In this document: piece by piece, positions 6,554 through 8,248 of the stretch
How positions within the stretch are numbered: position 1 is the first letter of the stretch
How the letters are laid out: every line of letters begins with the position of its first letter
Source of the DNA: UBA9619 sp964630665
GTDB taxonomy: Bacteria; Pseudomonadota; Gammaproteobacteria; Arenicellales; UBA868
Length of the DNA stretch: 8,248 nucleotides
Direction: 5' to 3'
Assembly: GCA_964630665.1 (NCBI GenBank)
Contig: CAZVVN010000104.1
Span: forward strand, 1-8,248
The notes under the pieces: model-generated
The model's database searches: none
Seen by the model: only the letters and a program-made list of their open reading frames with translations
What the model was told of the DNA's origin: nothing
Made by a program: the position numbers and the translations under genes

Positions 6554-7065
6554 GTGCTCGTTCCCGACTCGGGATAGTCTTCGGACTGCGCATCGAAGGC
6601 TGCTGAGTTCCATGAACCCATGACTCGCTTAATGGCATCGGCACCAAAACCACGCCGCTGCAGGTGTTGTGCACGGCGAGCCCACTCTTTGAAACTCTTG
6701 ATGGGCGAACAGCCGAATTTCCGGTCATACACCATCGTCAGAACTCGATCCCATTCCGTTTCAGCACTCGCCAGGGCCCGGTCGACGAGTTCGCTGTCGA
6801 CACCTTTCTCCTTGAGTTCCATCCTGATGCGGAGCGGCCCGTAACCCGCCCGGAGACGGCTGGACAATAAGGATTCGGCAAAGCGCTGATCTGATTGGGC
6901 GCGCTCGTCCTGCAGATTCTCCAGTAGTGTCTCGATGAGGTCCTCCGCGAAACCTCGAGCGGACAGCTTGGAACGCAACTCGACCCGGCTATGCTCCCGC
7001 CGGGCCAGCATCCGAAACGCAGATTCCCGGGCGCGGCTTGCCGGGTCCGCTTTCAGAGGGGTCAT
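6550..7065 (-). CDS. recX: RecA regulatory protein RecX
   Basis: RecX binds RecA filaments, usually limiting their extension and inhibiting RecA. The product has 171 residues (E. coli 166) and is mostly alpha-helical, with the repeated three-helix pattern of the family. SAFRMLARREHSRVELRSKL (15-34) and SARGFAEDLIETLLENL (35-51) form the first repeat, GYGPLRIRMELKEKGVD (74-90) the second, and LQRRGFGADAIKRVMG (135-150) the last. The ATG at 7065 shares its A with the recA stop codon (TGATG). The stop codon overlaps the alaS start (ATGA). There is no free-standing Shine-Dalgarno, so re-initiation after recA is the likely route. A longer open frame upstream lies inside recA and has no family similarity. 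Confidence 0.93.
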   Translation of the reverse strand: MTPLKADPASRARESAFRMLARREHSRVELRSKLSARGFAEDLIETLLENLQDERAQSDQRFAESLLSSRLRAGYGPLRIRMELKEKGVDSELVDRALASAETEWDRVLTMVYDRKFGCSPIKSFKEWARRAQHLQRRGFGADAIKRVMGSWNSAAFDAQSEDYPESGTST

Positions 7066-8117
7066 CAGGCTTCGGCGGTTTCCGCCTGGGCCTGTTCGAC
7101 CGGCTCGAAGGGTGTGGTATCGGCCGGCAGAAGCCCCATGTTGGTTCGGACCGTATTTTCGATCGCGTCGGCGATATCCGGATTTTGCCGAAGGAACTCG
7201 CGAACGTTGTCCCGCCCCTGGCCTATTCGATCTCCCCCATGAGAGTACCAAGCGCCTGACTTCTCGACCACGCCGTGATCGACACCCATGTCGATCAACT
7301 CACCCTCCTTGGAGATCCCTTCGTTGTAAAGAATATCGAATTCACACTGCCTGAACGGCGGCGCGACCTTGTTCTTAACGACCTTGACCCGGGTCTGGTT
7401 GCCCAGGACCTCGTCGCCTTTCTTGACCGCACCGATCCGCCGGATATCCAGCCGCACTGAGGAATAGAATTTGAGCGCATTGCCGCCGGTCGTGGTTTCG
7501 GGATTACCGAACATCACGCCGATCTTCATACGGATCTGGTTGATAAACACAACCATGGTGTTGGAGCGTTTGATGTTGGCAGTCAGCTTGCGCAGCGCCT
7601 GTGACATCAGTCGGGCTTGCAGTCCGACGTGAGTGTCACCCATCTCACCTTCGATTTCAGCTTTTGGAGTCAGTGCCGCTACTGAATCGACTACGATGAC
7701 ATCGACGGCCGCAGACCGGACCAGCATGTCGGCAATCTCCAACGCCTGTTCGCCAGTATCGGGCTGAGAGATCAACAGATCGTTGACGTTGACTCCGAGC
7801 CGCTCGGCATAGGCGGGATCGAGGGCGTGTTCTGCATCGATAAACGCACAGGTCCCGCCGAGCTTCTGAGCCTGCGCAACCACTGAAAGAGTCAGCGTGG
7901 TCTTGCCGGACGATTCGGGGCCATAAACCTCGACGACGCGGCCCCTGGGCAAACCGCCGATACCGAGCGCAATATCCAGGCCCAGAGAACCGGTAGAGAC
8001 CGCCTGAATGTCCTTTCCAATCTCAGCATCTCCGAGCCGCATGACAGATCCCTTGCCGAACTGCCGCTCTATCTGCCCCAGCGCAGCCGCCAGGGCTTTC
8101 TCTTTGTTTTCGTCCAT
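7065..8117 (-). CDS. recA: recombinase RecA
   Basis: RecA forms ATP-dependent filaments on single-stranded DNA, carries out strand exchange in recombinational repair, and activates LexA self-cleavage in the SOS response. It has 350 residues (E. coli 353). Walker A is GPESSGKT (66-73). Glu96 in FIDAEHALD is the catalytic glutamate. Walker B is VIVVDS (140-145). Loop L1 is EGEMGDTHVGLQARLMSQAL (155-174). Loop L2 and its flank, NQIRMKIGVMFGNPETTTGGNALKFY (193-218), are intact. The short C-terminal tail has alternating Ala, Glu and Gln and is acidic, as in other RecA proteins. ATG at 8117 has an AAGGAG ten bases upstream. The gene is complete and there is no intein. It leads straight into recX with a one-base overlap. 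Confidence 0.98.
   Translation of the reverse strand: MDENKEKALAAALGQIERQFGKGSVMRLGDAEIGKDIQAVSTGSLGLDIALGIGGLPRGRVVEVYGPESSGKTTLTLSVVAQAQKLGGTCAFIDAEHALDPAYAERLGVNVNDLLISQPDTGEQALEIADMLVRSAAVDVIVVDSVAALTPKAEIEGEMGDTHVGLQARLMSQALRKLTANIKRSNTMVVFINQIRMKIGVMFGNPETTTGGNALKFYSSVRLDIRRIGAVKKGDEVLGNQTRVKVVKNKVAPPFRQCEFDILYNEGISKEGELIDMGVDHGVVEKSGAWYSHGGDRIGQGRDNVREFLRQNPDIADAIENTVRTNMGLLPADTTPFEPVEQAQAETAEA
7066..7088 (-). promoter_or_regulatory. hairpin over the recA-recX junction
   Basis: On the minus strand the last recA codons contain GGCGG-AAA-CCGCC (7086-7074), a five-pair stem. An alternative, mutually exclusive stem CAGGC (7088-7084) with GCCTG (7070-7066) reaches into the recA stop codon, one base from completing it and adjacent to the recX ATG. 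There is no U-tract, so it is not an intrinsic terminator. It may tune recX translation, a role taken in E. coli by a terminator between the two genes. Confidence 0.4.
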
Positions 8118-8248
8118 TGTTGGAACGCTCCTTGAGTTGAGTTCACCTCGGTTTCACCACAGCTCTCTGCCTTCCTGGCTGAGGCCCTGGCACTCCCGGC
8201 ATAACGGATTCGGTGGACCGATTCCGGTGCACAAAACACCGATCCGGG
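8118..8248 (-). promoter_or_regulatory. recA upstream region and ribosome binding site
   Basis: AAGGAG at 8133-8128 is a clear Shine-Dalgarno for recA, with a ten-base spacer. No E. coli-type CTGT-N8-ACAG LexA box is present, and I could not find a convincing -35/-10 pair. Two repeated elements stand out. TTCACC occurs twice on the plus strand, 11 bases apart (8142-8147 and 8153-8158). A family of ACCGAT(T)CCGG repeats with a hairpin lies at 8209-8247. The end of an upstream gene (often cinA/pncC in relatives) is not recognisable before the window closes. Confidence 0.5.

Noticed and set aside
8147..8162. CTG-N10-GAG on the minus strand as an E. coli-type LexA box
   Set aside because: The right half is GAG rather than CAG, the centre is not AT-rich, and the outer bases do not match the consensus.
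8144..8248. End of an upstream gene (cinA/pncC) before recA
   Set aside because: Two minus-strand frames stay open from the window edge until stops within the leader, but neither translation resembles the CinA C-terminus, so nothing supports a coding call.

Overview
The window reads as a stretch of a gammaproteobacterial chromosome. All genes recognised here lie on the minus strand, so transcription runs from high to low coordinates. The order recA, recX, alaS, lysC, csrA, tRNA-Ser(GCU) is the well-known gammaproteobacterial arrangement seen in Pseudomonas and relatives. The proteins fit that assignment: a 67-residue CsrA, a single-function aspartate kinase of the Pseudomonas/Corynebacterium type, and a full AlaRS. 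I cannot place the organism more finely than this.

Layout in the direction of transcription. Positions 8248 to 8118 hold the recA leader, with a good Shine-Dalgarno but no textbook LexA box. recA (8117-7065), recX (7065-6550) and alaS (6553-3950) are physically overlapped: TGATG joins recA to recX and ATGA joins recX to alaS. A recombinase, its modulator and an essential tRNA synthetase therefore look translationally coupled. A 206-base gap with several inverted repeats leads to lysC (3743-2469), which carries a well-placed internal Shine-Dalgarno and Met247 that would give a separate regulatory beta subunit. A 113-base leader holding six GGA motifs leads into csrA (2355-2152). A 267-base spacer with tandem TTGACA repeats follows, then a SulP-family anion transporter with a STAS domain (1884-127). 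Last comes the 5' part of tRNA-Ser(GCU) (55-1), with its own TATAAT box.

The genes are mainly housekeeping: DNA repair and its control, alanine charging, entry to the aspartate amino-acid family, and the global post-transcriptional regulator CsrA. The accessory element is the SulP transporter, which sits between csrA and tRNA-Ser where model gammaproteobacteria have nothing comparable. I saw no mobile element, CRISPR array or defence system. The points most worth checking are the internal lysC start, the GGA-rich csrA leader, the recA-recX-alaS coupling with a hairpin over the recX start, and the sulP insertion.
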